This document shows, in pieces, positions 10,288 to 20,549 of a DNA stretch of 64,000 nt. The notes beneath the pieces are model-generated. The model was not told where the DNA came from and made no database searches. It saw only the letters and a list, made by a program, of their open reading frames with translations. Source of the stretch: Leishmania donovani (lineage: Eukaryota; Euglenozoa; Kinetoplastea; Trypanosomatida; Trypanosomatidae). How positions within the stretch are numbered: position 1 is the stretch's first letter; each line of letters opens with the position of its first letter. Location: contig NC_018251.1 in the NCBI RefSeq assembly GCF_000227135.1, positions 223,989-287,988 of the forward strand, in the 5' to 3' direction. The position numbers were made by a program, and so were the translations under genes.

Positions 10288-12021
10288 ATGAGCAGCCGTA
10301 TCTGTGTAGCGGTGCGCAAGCGTCCCATCGCGGACCCGGAGCTGGACATCGTCGAGACGCCAACGCCGCGGTGCATCGTGAATGAGCCGAAGATAAAGTA
10401 CGACCTCTCACCCTACACGGACCGGCACACCTTTACTTTCGATGAGGTGTTCGGGGAGACCTGCAACAACGCCGGCGTGTACCAGCGTTGCTGTCTGCCA
10501 CTCATCGATACCGTATTCAACTACGGTAATGCCACGTGCTTTGCCTACGGGCAAACCGGATCGGGCAAGACGTACACCATGCTGGGTTCGCAGAAAGAGC
10601 CAGGGCTGTATGCCATTGCGGCGCGTGAGATCTTCGCACGCGCCAACGACATCGACGCCGTCGTCTACGTCTCTTTCTACGAAATCTACGGCCGGAAAAT
10701 ATTTGATCTCCTGAACAACCGAAAGCGCCTTTTCGCTCGCGAGGATGCGGACAAGGTGATCAACATTTGCGGGCTGAGCGAGCATCAGGTGACGGACATC
10801 CAGGAGATCTTCGACGTGATTACAGCGGGCAGTGCATACCGTGCGGCGGGTCAGACAAGCGCCAACGCCGAAAGTAGCCGCTCCCACGCCGTGCTGCAGG
10901 TGGAGGTGCGAGAAACGCGGAGCGCCAACGCACGGCGTGCGCCCAAGACGATTGGTCGTATTTCCTTCATCGACTTGGCGGGTAACGAGCGCGGCGCCGA
11001 CACGTTCGACTGCGACCGCAAGACGCGAATGGAGGGTGCGGAGATCAACAAGTCTCTCCTGGCTCTGAAAGAGTGCATTCGGGCCCTCGGGATGGGCAAG
11101 AGTCACGTTCCATTTCGGGGGTCTATCTTGACCGAGGTGCTGCGAGACTCCTTCACCGGCAACAGCCGCACCACCATGATCTCCACCATTTCGCCGTCCT
11201 CGCAGCACTGCGTGAACACGCTCAACACGTTGCGCTACACCCAGCGGGTGAAGGACCTTGGCGGCGGCGGCATCGGTGGTGGTGCAAAAATTGAGCAAGT
11301 GGCCGGCAGCCCGCCAGGTCGCCGGCCCGCTGCACCGCGCCGAAAGCCCTTCGAGGCGATTCCTGCGAAGAACCGCCCGGAATGGGTGTCAGACTTCGCC
11401 TCCGACCCATCACCTGACGTGTCCCCGTCCGAGAATGGCGGCTACGGCGGCGAGAGTGACGGGGTCGCGGCAGGTGCGGCGCCGAGAAACGCCGCCAAGC
11501 CTCGCGGTCGGCAGCCGTCGGTAGGCCGTAGCGGCGGTACGCCCCCGCCGGCCGCAGCCGTGGTGAAGGTGAAAGACCCGAAAATCGCGACGATTGTGCA
11601 GAACCACATCGCCGCCCTGGAGTCCGACGACGACGACGACGACATCGACGATGACTGCTGCCACTACCCGCGCGCCGCGGAAGGCGGCGGCGTGATGCAG
11701 CGGGAGGAAGAGCGGCAGGTGCGCAAAGTGCACGCCTACGTTGTCGAGGAGATTGCAAAGGCGGAGGATAAGCTCATTGCGCTGCACCGCCGGCACATCG
11801 ACTCCAAGATGACCGGCATCAAGGAGGAGATCACGGCGATCCAGTCTTTTGAGGAATCCGACTCGGTCGACGAGTACGTGGCGCGGGTTCGGGTACTGCT
11901 GATGAAGCAGCGAGACGACATGAACGAGATCTTGGCGATGCTGAACGGCATCGGGTCGATGCTGCGCGATGAGGAGGACCTCTCCAAGACGCTCACTTCA
12001 AGCGTAAGTGCACGGCGATGA
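10288..12021 (+). CDS. kinesin-13 family motor (MCAK-like), divergent
   Basis: Probable microtubule-depolymerising kinesin (577 residues). The motor domain fills residues 3-345: P-loop GQTGSGKT at 88-95, switch I with NAESSRSH, switch II DLAGNERGAD from D229, and the kinesin-13 hallmark EGAEINKSLLALKECIRALG. Unlike vertebrate MCAK there is almost nothing before the motor, so the positively charged neck is missing or very short. Two usually conserved microtubule-facing elements are changed: the loop 2 KVD motif reads KYD (37-39), and PFRxSKLT reads PFRGSILT (275-282), with Ile280 for Lys. Residues 350-470 are low-complexity with an acidic patch; about 475-577 are helical and probably coiled coil. 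ATG 10288 follows a pyrimidine tract and AG. The family call is firm; depolymerase activity is an open question. Confidence 0.93.
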   Translation: MSSRICVAVRKRPIADPELDIVETPTPRCIVNEPKIKYDLSPYTDRHTFTFDEVFGETCNNAGVYQRCCLPLIDTVFNYGNATCFAYGQTGSGKTYTMLGSQKEPGLYAIAAREIFARANDIDAVVYVSFYEIYGRKIFDLLNNRKRLFAREDADKVINICGLSEHQVTDIQEIFDVITAGSAYRAAGQTSANAESSRSHAVLQVEVRETRSANARRAPKTIGRISFIDLAGNERGADTFDCDRKTRMEGAEINKSLLALKECIRALGMGKSHVPFRGSILTEVLRDSFTGNSRTTMISTISPSSQHCVNTLNTLRYTQRVKDLGGGGIGGGAKIEQVAGSPPGRRPAAPRRKPFEAIPAKNRPEWVSDFASDPSPDVSPSENGGYGGESDGVAAGAAPRNAAKPRGRQPSVGRSGGTPPPAAAVVKVKDPKIATIVQNHIAALESDDDDDDIDDDCCHYPRAAEGGGVMQREEERQVRKVHAYVVEEIAKAEDKLIALHRRHIDSKMTGIKEEITAIQSFEESDSVDEYVARVRVLLMKQRDDMNEILAMLNGIGSMLRDEEDLSKTLTSSVSARR

Positions 12022-14221
12022 TGATGGGATTGGGGAGGTAAGCACCGGAGAGCGAGAAGATATGGAGGAGGGCTAACAGCGGAGGAAGGGGAGCACAACA
12101 AGCATAAAAGGCAAAACCGACGTGGTATACGTACCCTCGTCTTTGTTTCACTTTTCTTTCGCCCGACTGAGGTCGCGTGCTTGGTTCTAGCGTGGCGCTT
12201 TTCGTTCTTGATGTATCTTACAGCAGTGCACACGCGCGCACTCACACCGTCACACCGTCGCAGGCCAAACAAAGAGTAACAGGAGGGCAACCTTCACATG
12301 CGCGCACAGAGAGACGCACCTTCATACATTGGCCCAAGATGATGGATCCTCTGCACCCTTGTCTGCATCGCTCGCTTTTCTTTTATCGTGAGGGAAGGAG
12401 GAAGAGGAGGTTAGTTTTGGTGTTCTCCCGGTGTAGCACGGCAATTGCCTTGTCCCCCTCCTCCCTCTCTGTGCCTGCCTGTGTGGGTGTGTGTCTCACT
12501 CTCATTGGCCACCAACACATACCCGCGCGTGGTCCACAGGTAACCGGCACTTCAAACAGCGTCTCGCTTGCGTTTTATTTTTGTTATGTTTTCACTATTA
12601 CACCCCCCTCCCCGCCCACGACCGTTCATCGTACTCCCTCTCGCCTACCGTGCACCGTGATCCACGCCTCCCTCCCTAGCTTCTTCCCTCCCTTTCGCTC
12701 TCAGATGGTCTTGGGGGAGGGGTGTCAAGCGCCTGCAGAGGAAGGGAGAGAGAGAGAGAGAGACGGCGAAATCGGTACGCGGCGCGCTCCTCTTCCTTTC
12801 TTACGTGGCTTCCTCAGCTATTTCTTACTTGTTGGTGTAGTGCTGGAGGTCGAGGGGTAGGGGCAGGGGAGGCGGTGATTCGCCGGTATGCGCACCCCAA
12901 CGTTGATGAGCGCGGGTGTGTGTGCGATGGATCGTGCATGTGTGTTTATATGTATGGTTGCAGTGCGGCGTGTGTGTATGGGCGGTGTGGGGTGCGTGAA
13001 GTGGGCGGGTGCGGTATGTGCGGTGCACTTGCGCGCCCCCTCCTGCCCTCCCCTCCCCCACCCAACCCCATAAACACACCGCCATGCTGCCATGTAAAAC
13101 ACCGCAGCCCAGGCAACGACGTGGATAATGGCAGAAACAAGTAACAAATCGAAAGAGAAGAGGAGGAGCGGCACACACCAGAAAACGTGGAAGTGCTGTG
13201 CAGGAGCGAGAGACGGAAAGGGGGAAGGAGGTGCGACGGTGCGACGGTGCGAAACGGAGCAGAGGCAGACGCGCTTATTGTCTAAGCGCCGGTGGAGGGT
13301 AGACTGGGAGTTGCCTCACCCCTCCGCTGCAGCAACGACGCCATCCTCCTCCTCCTCGCTCTCTTTGTGTGCACGAACATACCCGTATCCACTGCCCTTT
13401 GCTTGTGTTCGGATCGCATGATCCGCTACCACTTCTTCATCCCCTCCCCCTTCCCTCGCCGATATGGCACAGATATAGCGATGCGTACGCGTGCACACCA
13501 ATCATGTGGCTCCACGTTTCTATCCTCCCTCTTTCCTATATATCCCTCTCTCCATGCCTCGATGACCTCGCTCCCTGTGCGATTCGTGCACCACCACTTC
13601 CTCCCCGGCGCTTCGTCATCAACCGGTAGTGTCTTTTGGTCGCCATAGCAAAAGCTACTTAACGCAACCCGTTGTTCTCACCAGGAACAACACCCCCCCC
13701 ATACACCCTCCCATCCTCCCTCGCTCCCCGGAATCCCTCATAATCGCGCGCACACATCACCCACACGTTGCTGTCGCTCCCTGCTCTATTCGCTCGCTGT
13801 GCTTTTTCTTTTCGTGTGTGTGTGTGTGTGTCACCGGTTCGTGTGAGCGCGTTTGCGGCTGTCGCTGTTGGGCCGACGGTGTCTCACCATCATCGCGACG
13901 ACCCGCCCTCGTACGCCTTGTGTCGTCGCAGTTGTGTGCTGGTCTGCTCTCTCTCGTTTCTCTGCTCTCCTTCTCGCGTCGCCTCCCCGCCTTTAGCCTT
14001 TATTCCCTTCCATTGCTGCTGTCGTCATCGTCTGCGTGCGGCGGCCCCTCTCCTCCCTGTTCATTGTCTTTTGCGTGTGACAGGACGTACCTGCGATAGA
14101 CTTCTCTTGGGTGCGTGCGTGCGTGCGTGCGTGTGTGCGGCCTTGCGTCGGCTCATATAATCACAGCTACGCGCATGGCACAGCGATACACATCCGCATA
14201 CAAGGAATCTCGCACCTACAC
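12022..14221. other. intergenic spacer, no gene seen
   Basis: A 2.2 kb stretch with (GA)n at about 12746-12762, short GTGCGACG repeats near 13231, (TG)n at about 13816-13832 and a GTGC tetranucleotide run at about 14111-14135. The frames that stay open are Cys/His/Ser/Pro-rich translations of repeats and mirror each other on both strands. I see no coding sequence. Confidence 0.6.
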
Positions 14222-17206
14222 ATGGCCTTGTGGTGCTGTGGGGCGGATGGCACCTCCAGTGTCACCTCCAAGAATGCGGCGCAGTTGCGCAGCCTGGAGG
14301 CAATGGGCCTCTCGCGCGGCCACAGTCCACGCCTGCGCCGCACGGAGGTGCAGGTACCCGTTACCCTCAACGTGTACAGCCTAATCGAGAGCAACAAGAG
14401 GCTGTCCAAGATGGGCATGGGTGTCTTCCACACAGGCGTCGTCGTGTACGGCATCGAGTGGGGTTACGGCGAGGTGGTGGACAACCCCAACGCCTCCGGG
14501 TTGTTTTGCGTGCATCCCGGGCAAGCCGCCGGCACCCTTTACCGTACCATCCGCATCGGCCACACCACCCGGTCACCCATGCAGGTGGACACCATCCTGC
14601 ACCGGCTGGAGAACGAGTGGCGCAGCAGCGACTACCACATCCTGCACCACAACTGCAACCACTTTGCCCAGGCGTTCTGCGATCTGCTGAGCACCACAGA
14701 GAAGCTGCAGGTCCCGTCGTGGTGCAACCGCGCCGCGCGCGTCGGCGACCGCGTCATCCCACGCCGGCTGGCGACGAAGGTGCAGCATATGATGGACGAC
14801 GAACCGCCCAAGGCGGCTGCGCCACCGACGCCGGCGTCGAACATCAGCGAGGTGCCCACATCGGTGGTGCCACACGAGTGGTATCTGCACCCCAGCATCT
14901 GCCAGCCGCTGCGGTACATCGACGAAAGCAAGCCGCTCTCTGTGGTCACCCAAGACGGGCATAGTGCCTCGGCATCAGTGGCAGCTGTTGATGGCGGCGG
15001 CTCCCACTACAGCGCCGAGTGCGATATTGTGCCACCGCCGGGCTACGAGATGACCGACACCGGTAGTGTGTGCCCACCCATCACCCGGCGCGAGACGTAC
15101 TGCAGCACGGACGAGAAGGGCAGCATCACGCACATGATGGCCATCGAGGAGCAGCCCTCAGTAGCCCCGTCTTCTCGGCGCGAGTCCGCGTGCAAGTCGA
15201 CCGCGTCTCAACGCGCGGCCAAGACCACGTCTGGCCACAGTCCGGCGCCGCCGTCTCCCGGCATTGCCTTCAGCAGCGGCGGGGAAGACCGTGTGGTGCT
15301 GCCGCGCATGCGGGCCTCGACAAGCCAGTCGTACAGCGTAGCGCCAACCGGGTCGCCGCAGGCCTCGGAGATCGAAATAGACGTAGAGAATGTCCTCCAG
15401 AGCGAAACGAGCGAGGAGCCGTCGCCTCCCGTCATGTCGCACTTGCCGATGATTAGCTCCCCCAACCGCGGCATCGTCAACCCTCGAAAGGCGACGCCGT
15501 CGGGCAGCACCACCAGCCGGCAGCAAGGCGCAAGTTTCGAGCAGCAGCATCATGTCGAGAACGACTCGAGGGACAAGGGTGCAGAAGCGTCCTCGAAGAA
15601 GCCGCTGTGCATGATTTGCAGCTCATCTATGGAGTCGATGAGCGAGGAGCTGTCTGACCACGGCGGCTCCTCGGCACAGCCGCACTCTTCGTTCCTTGCG
15701 ACATCGAATGCGATGCCGGTCGGCTGCATTACGACTTTGTTGTCCACCTCGCCGAACCCATCAGCCGAGGAGGCCACCCGGCGCAGCAGCAGCATGATGG
15801 CAGGCGAGCGCGACGTCAGCACTGGCGTCGCGAATATGTCAAGCGAGGTGAGCAACAACACGAGCGGCGACTTCGCGTCAGTCAAGCACAAACACAGAAC
15901 ACAGGCCACCACCACCAGCAGCGCGATCAAGGAGCAGAAGCCAAAAAGGGAGCCCGGTAACGAATTCAGTGACATCACCGGTGCGCTGGTCTGCGATGCA
16001 CCCCTCTCATCCGCCACCGCAGAAGCATCACCGGCGGGCATCAAGCGCAAGAACAGCTCGGCGTGGAAGCTTCTCAAGAACCAATGTGGCCTCTCGAGCA
16101 AAACTGGCAGCGGAAACGCGGTTTGCAAGTACCTTTCCACCCCGTCGGCAAGTTTGACGTCGTCCTCATCCTTCTCGCTTTTACAGCCTGAGGCCCATGA
16201 TGACAAGGAGGCGGTCTCCGTAGCTGCTGATAGCGGCGCCGTCGATCCTGCCGCAGATTCAGCACTGGCGTCGAGGCAGGAGAGGGGTCACATGCACGTG
16301 CTCCTGTCCGCCTCACCCTCTCCTCCGTCGCCCCACTCCACGCCTGTTGCGTTGGAACGCAAGTACAGCGGGCATGACGCCGTATCGAACGAGGTGCAAG
16401 ACGCAAACGGCACCACACCGATGCCAACAACGGCTGCGCTGCAGAACGCGCCCCGCGTGCCGCATCTGGGCGGTGACCCGCCAACGTCCGCAACGGAGCT
16501 GATGCCACAGTCTCCTGAGCAGCGCCTGTCGCGCAGCGAGACGTCTTCGGCGCAAGGCGATGTTCCTTCGCCTGTGAGCCCGCCAGATCTGGACCCGGCA
16601 ACAACAGCGTCGCGGCCCACGGACAGTCCAGGGCCCCAGCTCCCGCCTTCCTTTGTGACGCCAGAGCGGCCTAACATCATCACGAACAGTGGGGCTGTGA
16701 CGACGGGGTGCTCGCCTGCCGCGGCGCATCAGCAGTGCCGGCGCGCCAGCTCATCGGCCGCGATGAGCGACTCCCCGCCTCCGCAAAGGGAGCGGTGCCG
16801 GACACCCATCCCCTTTGCAGGAAGGCGGCGCGGCAATGATGAGAATGTCGCACCCGCGCTCCGGCTGGACTTGGACAGCGATGAGGCGGAGCCGCCAGTG
16901 CGTCGCAGCAACAGTCGAACAGCAGTGGAAGCTGGTACGCCGTCGACGGCCGACAAGACGGCACACGCGCCGATGGTACCATGCTCGTGTGGACCGTCAT
17001 CGCTGCGCCGCGAGGAAACTGCGACGGGTGACGGTCGAACTGGCGAGAACGCATCCAGCGACTGCAGCCAAGCCCCTCTGGCTGTGCAGCCTAGCCTGAA
17101 CACCGAGCTGGCGGATCCGACACGCTTGAGCCCGACGCCTTTGGAGAGCATCCCAGCGCCGGAGGCCAACCAGCCCCCCACCTTACCCCCATGCGGCACT
17201 CATTGA
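14222..17206 (+). CDS. PPPDE/DeSI-type cysteine peptidase with long disordered C-terminus
   Basis: Predicted isopeptidase of the PPPDE fold; known members remove SUMO or ubiquitin (994 residues). The domain covers about 45-185. The expected His-Cys pair is visible: H70 in GMGVFHTGVVVYG and C145 in HHNCNHFAQAFCDLL, with a GYGEVVDNP strand between. The remaining 800 residues are rich in Ser, Pro, Thr and Glu with no recognisable fold, far longer than the 150-200 residues typical of DeSI proteins, so the tail may act as a scaffold or be phosphoregulated. The N-terminus MALWCC has two adjacent cysteines that could be lipidated, which is only a guess. The frame is open upstream to 14111 through a GTGC repeat; the first methionine codon giving a sensible protein is 14222. 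Confidence 0.87.
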   Translation: MALWCCGADGTSSVTSKNAAQLRSLEAMGLSRGHSPRLRRTEVQVPVTLNVYSLIESNKRLSKMGMGVFHTGVVVYGIEWGYGEVVDNPNASGLFCVHPGQAAGTLYRTIRIGHTTRSPMQVDTILHRLENEWRSSDYHILHHNCNHFAQAFCDLLSTTEKLQVPSWCNRAARVGDRVIPRRLATKVQHMMDDEPPKAAAPPTPASNISEVPTSVVPHEWYLHPSICQPLRYIDESKPLSVVTQDGHSASASVAAVDGGGSHYSAECDIVPPPGYEMTDTGSVCPPITRRETYCSTDEKGSITHMMAIEEQPSVAPSSRRESACKSTASQRAAKTTSGHSPAPPSPGIAFSSGGEDRVVLPRMRASTSQSYSVAPTGSPQASEIEIDVENVLQSETSEEPSPPVMSHLPMISSPNRGIVNPRKATPSGSTTSRQQGASFEQQHHVENDSRDKGAEASSKKPLCMICSSSMESMSEELSDHGGSSAQPHSSFLATSNAMPVGCITTLLSTSPNPSAEEATRRSSSMMAGERDVSTGVANMSSEVSNNTSGDFASVKHKHRTQATTTSSAIKEQKPKREPGNEFSDITGALVCDAPLSSATAEASPAGIKRKNSSAWKLLKNQCGLSSKTGSGNAVCKYLSTPSASLTSSSSFSLLQPEAHDDKEAVSVAADSGAVDPAADSALASRQERGHMHVLLSASPSPPSPHSTPVALERKYSGHDAVSNEVQDANGTTPMPTTAALQNAPRVPHLGGDPPTSATELMPQSPEQRLSRSETSSAQGDVPSPVSPPDLDPATTASRPTDSPGPQLPPSFVTPERPNIITNSGAVTTGCSPAAAHQQCRRASSSAAMSDSPPPQRERCRTPIPFAGRRRGNDENVAPALRLDLDSDEAEPPVRRSNSRTAVEAGTPSTADKTAHAPMVPCSCGPSSLRREETATGDGRTGENASSDCSQAPLAVQPSLNTELADPTRLSPTPLESIPAPEANQPPTLPPCGTH

Positions 17207-17963
17207 TGGGCGCTTAGCAATCCACCACTCTTTTCGATGTGTAGCGTGCATGCGCCTCCGTTTTTCGTTGCACTGTCCGCTTTTCCTCCTCTCTTGTGTC
17301 CTGCGCGGTGACAGTGTCATATCTTCCATTTCGGTATGTTGATCTCAGAGAAAAGAAGACACACATCTCGTAAATGAGCTCGGCATTTTATTTCCTGCGT
17401 TGTCCGGCTGCTACTTAGTGGACTGGGCGCATTTCCCTCCACCCCCCACTCCCCGCCCTTTCCCTCCGCACAGGTGCGTGTTTTGTTCGATGCAAGTGGC
17501 TTGTATGCTCTGCAGCCCTTCCTCTCCCCCTCCAGTCCGGGCAGATAACAAAAAAAAAGCAGCACCCGAAAGCACACAAGCACCGCAAAACGTGCAAAGG
17601 AGCGGATGAAAAGCGCTCAAATCACCCCGGCGCCTCGCTGGGGCGGCGGCCGCCACCGCCCAAACAACCCGCCTGCCAAAGCACCCCGGCTTCAACCACC
17701 CTCCCCCCCTCCCCGCTCCACCCCTCCCCAGGGCGCCAAGCCCCCCCCCCACCACCTCCCCCTTGCCCCCTCACCCGAAAGCCAGCGGGCCCTTGGCCGC
17801 TGGGGAGAGGGACACCCTTTGGCAGCCGCCACCGCCCCCCCCCCTTCTCACCAAAAGAACGCCACCAACACCCGTCATGCGCCCAAGGGCCGGCGCGGAG
17901 CCTGCCGCAAGCAGCCCAAAGAGCGTTTCAGTTAAACCTTTACTCCTACTCTGAAGGCCAGTG
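17207..17963. other. intergenic spacer with a C-rich block
   Basis: It contains an A-run near 17551 and, from about 17620 to 17920, an extremely C-rich, G/C-skewed block with several poly-C runs and a perfect hairpin (7 bp arms at 17782-17788 and 17797-17803). A frame of 109 codons at 17606-17935 is Pro/Ala/His-rich and I do not accept it. A pyrimidine tract then AG at 17955-17956 precedes the next gene. Confidence 0.55.
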
Positions 17964-20549
17964 ATGGAAAAAGACCAAAACAAACGCATTTCGGCCGAAG
18001 GACGAAAGCGCAGCACCGCACTCCCCACCCAGCTGGAAGCATACGGTGGCCTCAGTTCTTCGACCCCGAGTGAGTCTTCCATGAAATCTGAAAGAGGGAA
18101 TTCGAAACCACGCCATGTGTGGATGCTCTCTCCTTTTTATACGCACCTTATGGTGTTTCCCGAGCACGCTCTTAAATACGGCTCTGGATATGCCACTCTT
18201 CTCTCCATTTACTGCCTGCTTTCCGTCCCTTCTCATCACGGGCACTCCACAGTCAATAAAATGTGGAAAAACACTCTCGTTGAAATAAGCAACCGCGCCG
18301 GCAAGAAGGCCGCACTCCCTGTTCTGAATAAGCTGCAAAAAGCGGTGGCCACGGACCTCAGCATATCACGCGTCTATTCCGGAAAGAGTGCAGACTCGCT
18401 ATTCTCCGCTAAAGCAGATGCTCTTCGTGATTCACGAAATGACTACCTCACACACCTCCAGAGCAGCACGCTCTACTCCTCCCTCTCAGCATTGGCACCA
18501 ATGCGCGCCACCGATGAAAGTAATACCCTCTTACGAAGTGCAGAGGGGTTTCCCTTTCTCTATGCCCAGGAAGCCTTTTGTGTCTTGATCAAAGCAGGAG
18601 AGGCTCAACACGCACTTAGGCTAACCACTTTCTGGAAGTACCAGAAGCCCAAGCACCTAAGAGTGGTTCGCAAGAAGGTGAAGCGTGAGCTTTTCAGAAC
18701 AATTAGCACCTTGGAAGAAGTTAAAGATGCCTCGACGCTGAAGGCGCTTATCGATATTCTGAGTTCAGCCCTCCAAGAACAGCAGCTGGCACATAAATCT
18801 GCCTTGCAAGCGGTGTCGCTGACACACAGCGATGCCTGCCAGCCATTCATTCAATACAAGCTCTTTGCGCCCCTCGGCTCGACGGCAACCGCAGACGTCC
18901 TTGTCTGCGCAGCCGAAGCCGCATGTCGACTCGATGGCGGAGAAGGAATTCCTACGTTGGAAAAACTAGTCATTTTGGACAAGTGTGCAAGTGTCCGCGT
19001 CAGTTCGGCCACGACAGCCCGCCTACCGTACCAGCTGTACCGCTTGCTTGAGGCGTGGGCAGCGGAAAGGCTTCTGGATCCAAAGCTTACCGAGCAAGTC
19101 TGCCCCGACTTGCCCCCCAAGCTTCTGCACCCCTCCCACTACACAACCTTAGACATCCTCGCTCTCAGCACCGCAGAGGCGCGTTACATTCATAAGAACT
19201 GGATTTCGCGTGGCCTTTTTCAACCCAACTCCGACAAACTGGGTCAATGCTCAAAATGGAGTTGCATCATGGGTCGACTGCTTGCTAACTCGAAGACGCT
19301 GCAAGCTGTTGAGGCGAAGTGTTTACTCATTGCTCTCATGTGTGGCCCTGCAAAACCTGCAATCACGGGCGACAGCCGTTCTGTCAGCACTGTTCGAAGG
19401 AGCATTTTAAGACTTCTCCGCAACTTAAAGCCCAGCGTCCGCCGTCATGCTGCCGCGAATTTGCTGAAGAAACGGCACCTATTTGCGGCATTGAAAATAT
19501 CACCGTTTACTACGGCGTGCGTTTACCTGCAGTCCTTTCACTCTAAGAATACGGTTGACCCGACGCTCTGTAAGATGTGCACGGCGCTTCTTTTTCGGCT
19601 CTGCCGCGCTGGCCGTTACGCTGACGCTGCGCGAGTCATATGGAATCATCTCTCTGTTGAATGTTCTGTGACCGCGGCGCTCTTCAAGAAAAATGCAATG
19701 ACAGTGGAGTTTGCTGTAGTGGCGGTGAGTCACGCAATGCGCGAAGCGTGCGCGAAGAAGTATAGTCGGAGTTGGATGGGCTACCGATCTCTTGCATTGC
19801 TGCGCGCAGCCGCCTCCGCTTCTAACCACGTTACTGTGATGTACTGCGCTCCCGTTTGTGTCGGTGCACTTGAATGCGGCGTCCCTTTTGCAGCCGTGAA
19901 TGAAGCGCTTTCACATATTTTCAGTAATGATGCCGCGCAGAAAGCGTGGGCACTCAATTTGGTGCGATTATGCTCAGACGCAGAGGTTACGCCGACAAAA
20001 GCGAAGGCAGACCGTTGCGGTATCGACGCCAATGTTGCCTCCTATCTGGTGCAGATGTGTCGTCTCCAGGGGGGTAAAGACGGAGAGGCAGTACTACAGA
20101 CACCTTCGCGGAGCAAGCAGCTTGCTTTGTGGACAACACTGACGGAGCCTCACTCGAACCCTCGCTTGAACGCACTGATGACAGCTGTTTTTTTGGACCG
20201 TACCGCCCGTGACTCCATCATTGAGTGCACATGGTTTCTTCGACAGTCGCAGAACACTCATTTTTTCGCTCAGAAAGAGCGCGCAAAAGAAATGCCGCTT
20301 TTAGACATCTGGAATTGGGAGGTTGCGGCAGCCATGGCTGCGAATTGCTCCAGTGACGAGAGCTTCATGGCATTTGTTGAGTGCCTAAAGCGCCGAAAGC
20401 CGAGCTGCATTACGCGCACTGGTGATAACGCAGATAATGTTGCTGCACTTCTGTGCAGCGAGCTGGATATTCACTATCTTACTCCTGTGGTCTCCCGAGA
20501 TCAGTACCGTAGTTTTCGCTCCTCAGGTATCACAAGCGCGATCCAATAA
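17964..20549 (+). CDS. conserved-type protein with PPR-like helical repeats, probably mitochondrial RNA metabolism
   Basis: 861 residues, predicted mostly alpha-helical with no low-complexity tails, unlike its neighbours. At least two segments resemble pentatricopeptide repeats: about 532-567, including ALLFRLCRAGRYADAARVIW, and about 194-226, with FCVLIKAGEAQHALRLTTFW. PPR proteins in kinetoplastids mostly act on mitochondrial RNAs; I see no clear cleavable presequence, though residues 1-20 are basic. Base composition is visibly less GC-rich (about 50 percent in the lines I counted, against above 60 in RAD54) and codon ends are more often A or T. The first methionine codon is 17964; the codon at 17961 is GTG. 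An AG at 17955 lies just upstream. That it is a real gene is near certain from length and composition; the function is tentative. Confidence 0.8.
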   Translation: MEKDQNKRISAEGRKRSTALPTQLEAYGGLSSSTPSESSMKSERGNSKPRHVWMLSPFYTHLMVFPEHALKYGSGYATLLSIYCLLSVPSHHGHSTVNKMWKNTLVEISNRAGKKAALPVLNKLQKAVATDLSISRVYSGKSADSLFSAKADALRDSRNDYLTHLQSSTLYSSLSALAPMRATDESNTLLRSAEGFPFLYAQEAFCVLIKAGEAQHALRLTTFWKYQKPKHLRVVRKKVKRELFRTISTLEEVKDASTLKALIDILSSALQEQQLAHKSALQAVSLTHSDACQPFIQYKLFAPLGSTATADVLVCAAEAACRLDGGEGIPTLEKLVILDKCASVRVSSATTARLPYQLYRLLEAWAAERLLDPKLTEQVCPDLPPKLLHPSHYTTLDILALSTAEARYIHKNWISRGLFQPNSDKLGQCSKWSCIMGRLLANSKTLQAVEAKCLLIALMCGPAKPAITGDSRSVSTVRRSILRLLRNLKPSVRRHAAANLLKKRHLFAALKISPFTTACVYLQSFHSKNTVDPTLCKMCTALLFRLCRAGRYADAARVIWNHLSVECSVTAALFKKNAMTVEFAVVAVSHAMREACAKKYSRSWMGYRSLALLRAAASASNHVTVMYCAPVCVGALECGVPFAAVNEALSHIFSNDAAQKAWALNLVRLCSDAEVTPTKAKADRCGIDANVASYLVQMCRLQGGKDGEAVLQTPSRSKQLALWTTLTEPHSNPRLNALMTAVFLDRTARDSIIECTWFLRQSQNTHFFAQKERAKEMPLLDIWNWEVAAAMAANCSSDESFMAFVECLKRRKPSCITRTGDNADNVAALLCSELDIHYLTPVVSRDQYRSFRSSGITSAIQ

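Noticed and set aside
17606..17935. 109-codon Pro/Ala-rich frame in the C-rich block
   Set aside because: Explained by base composition; it ends just before the real gene and has no recognisable domain.
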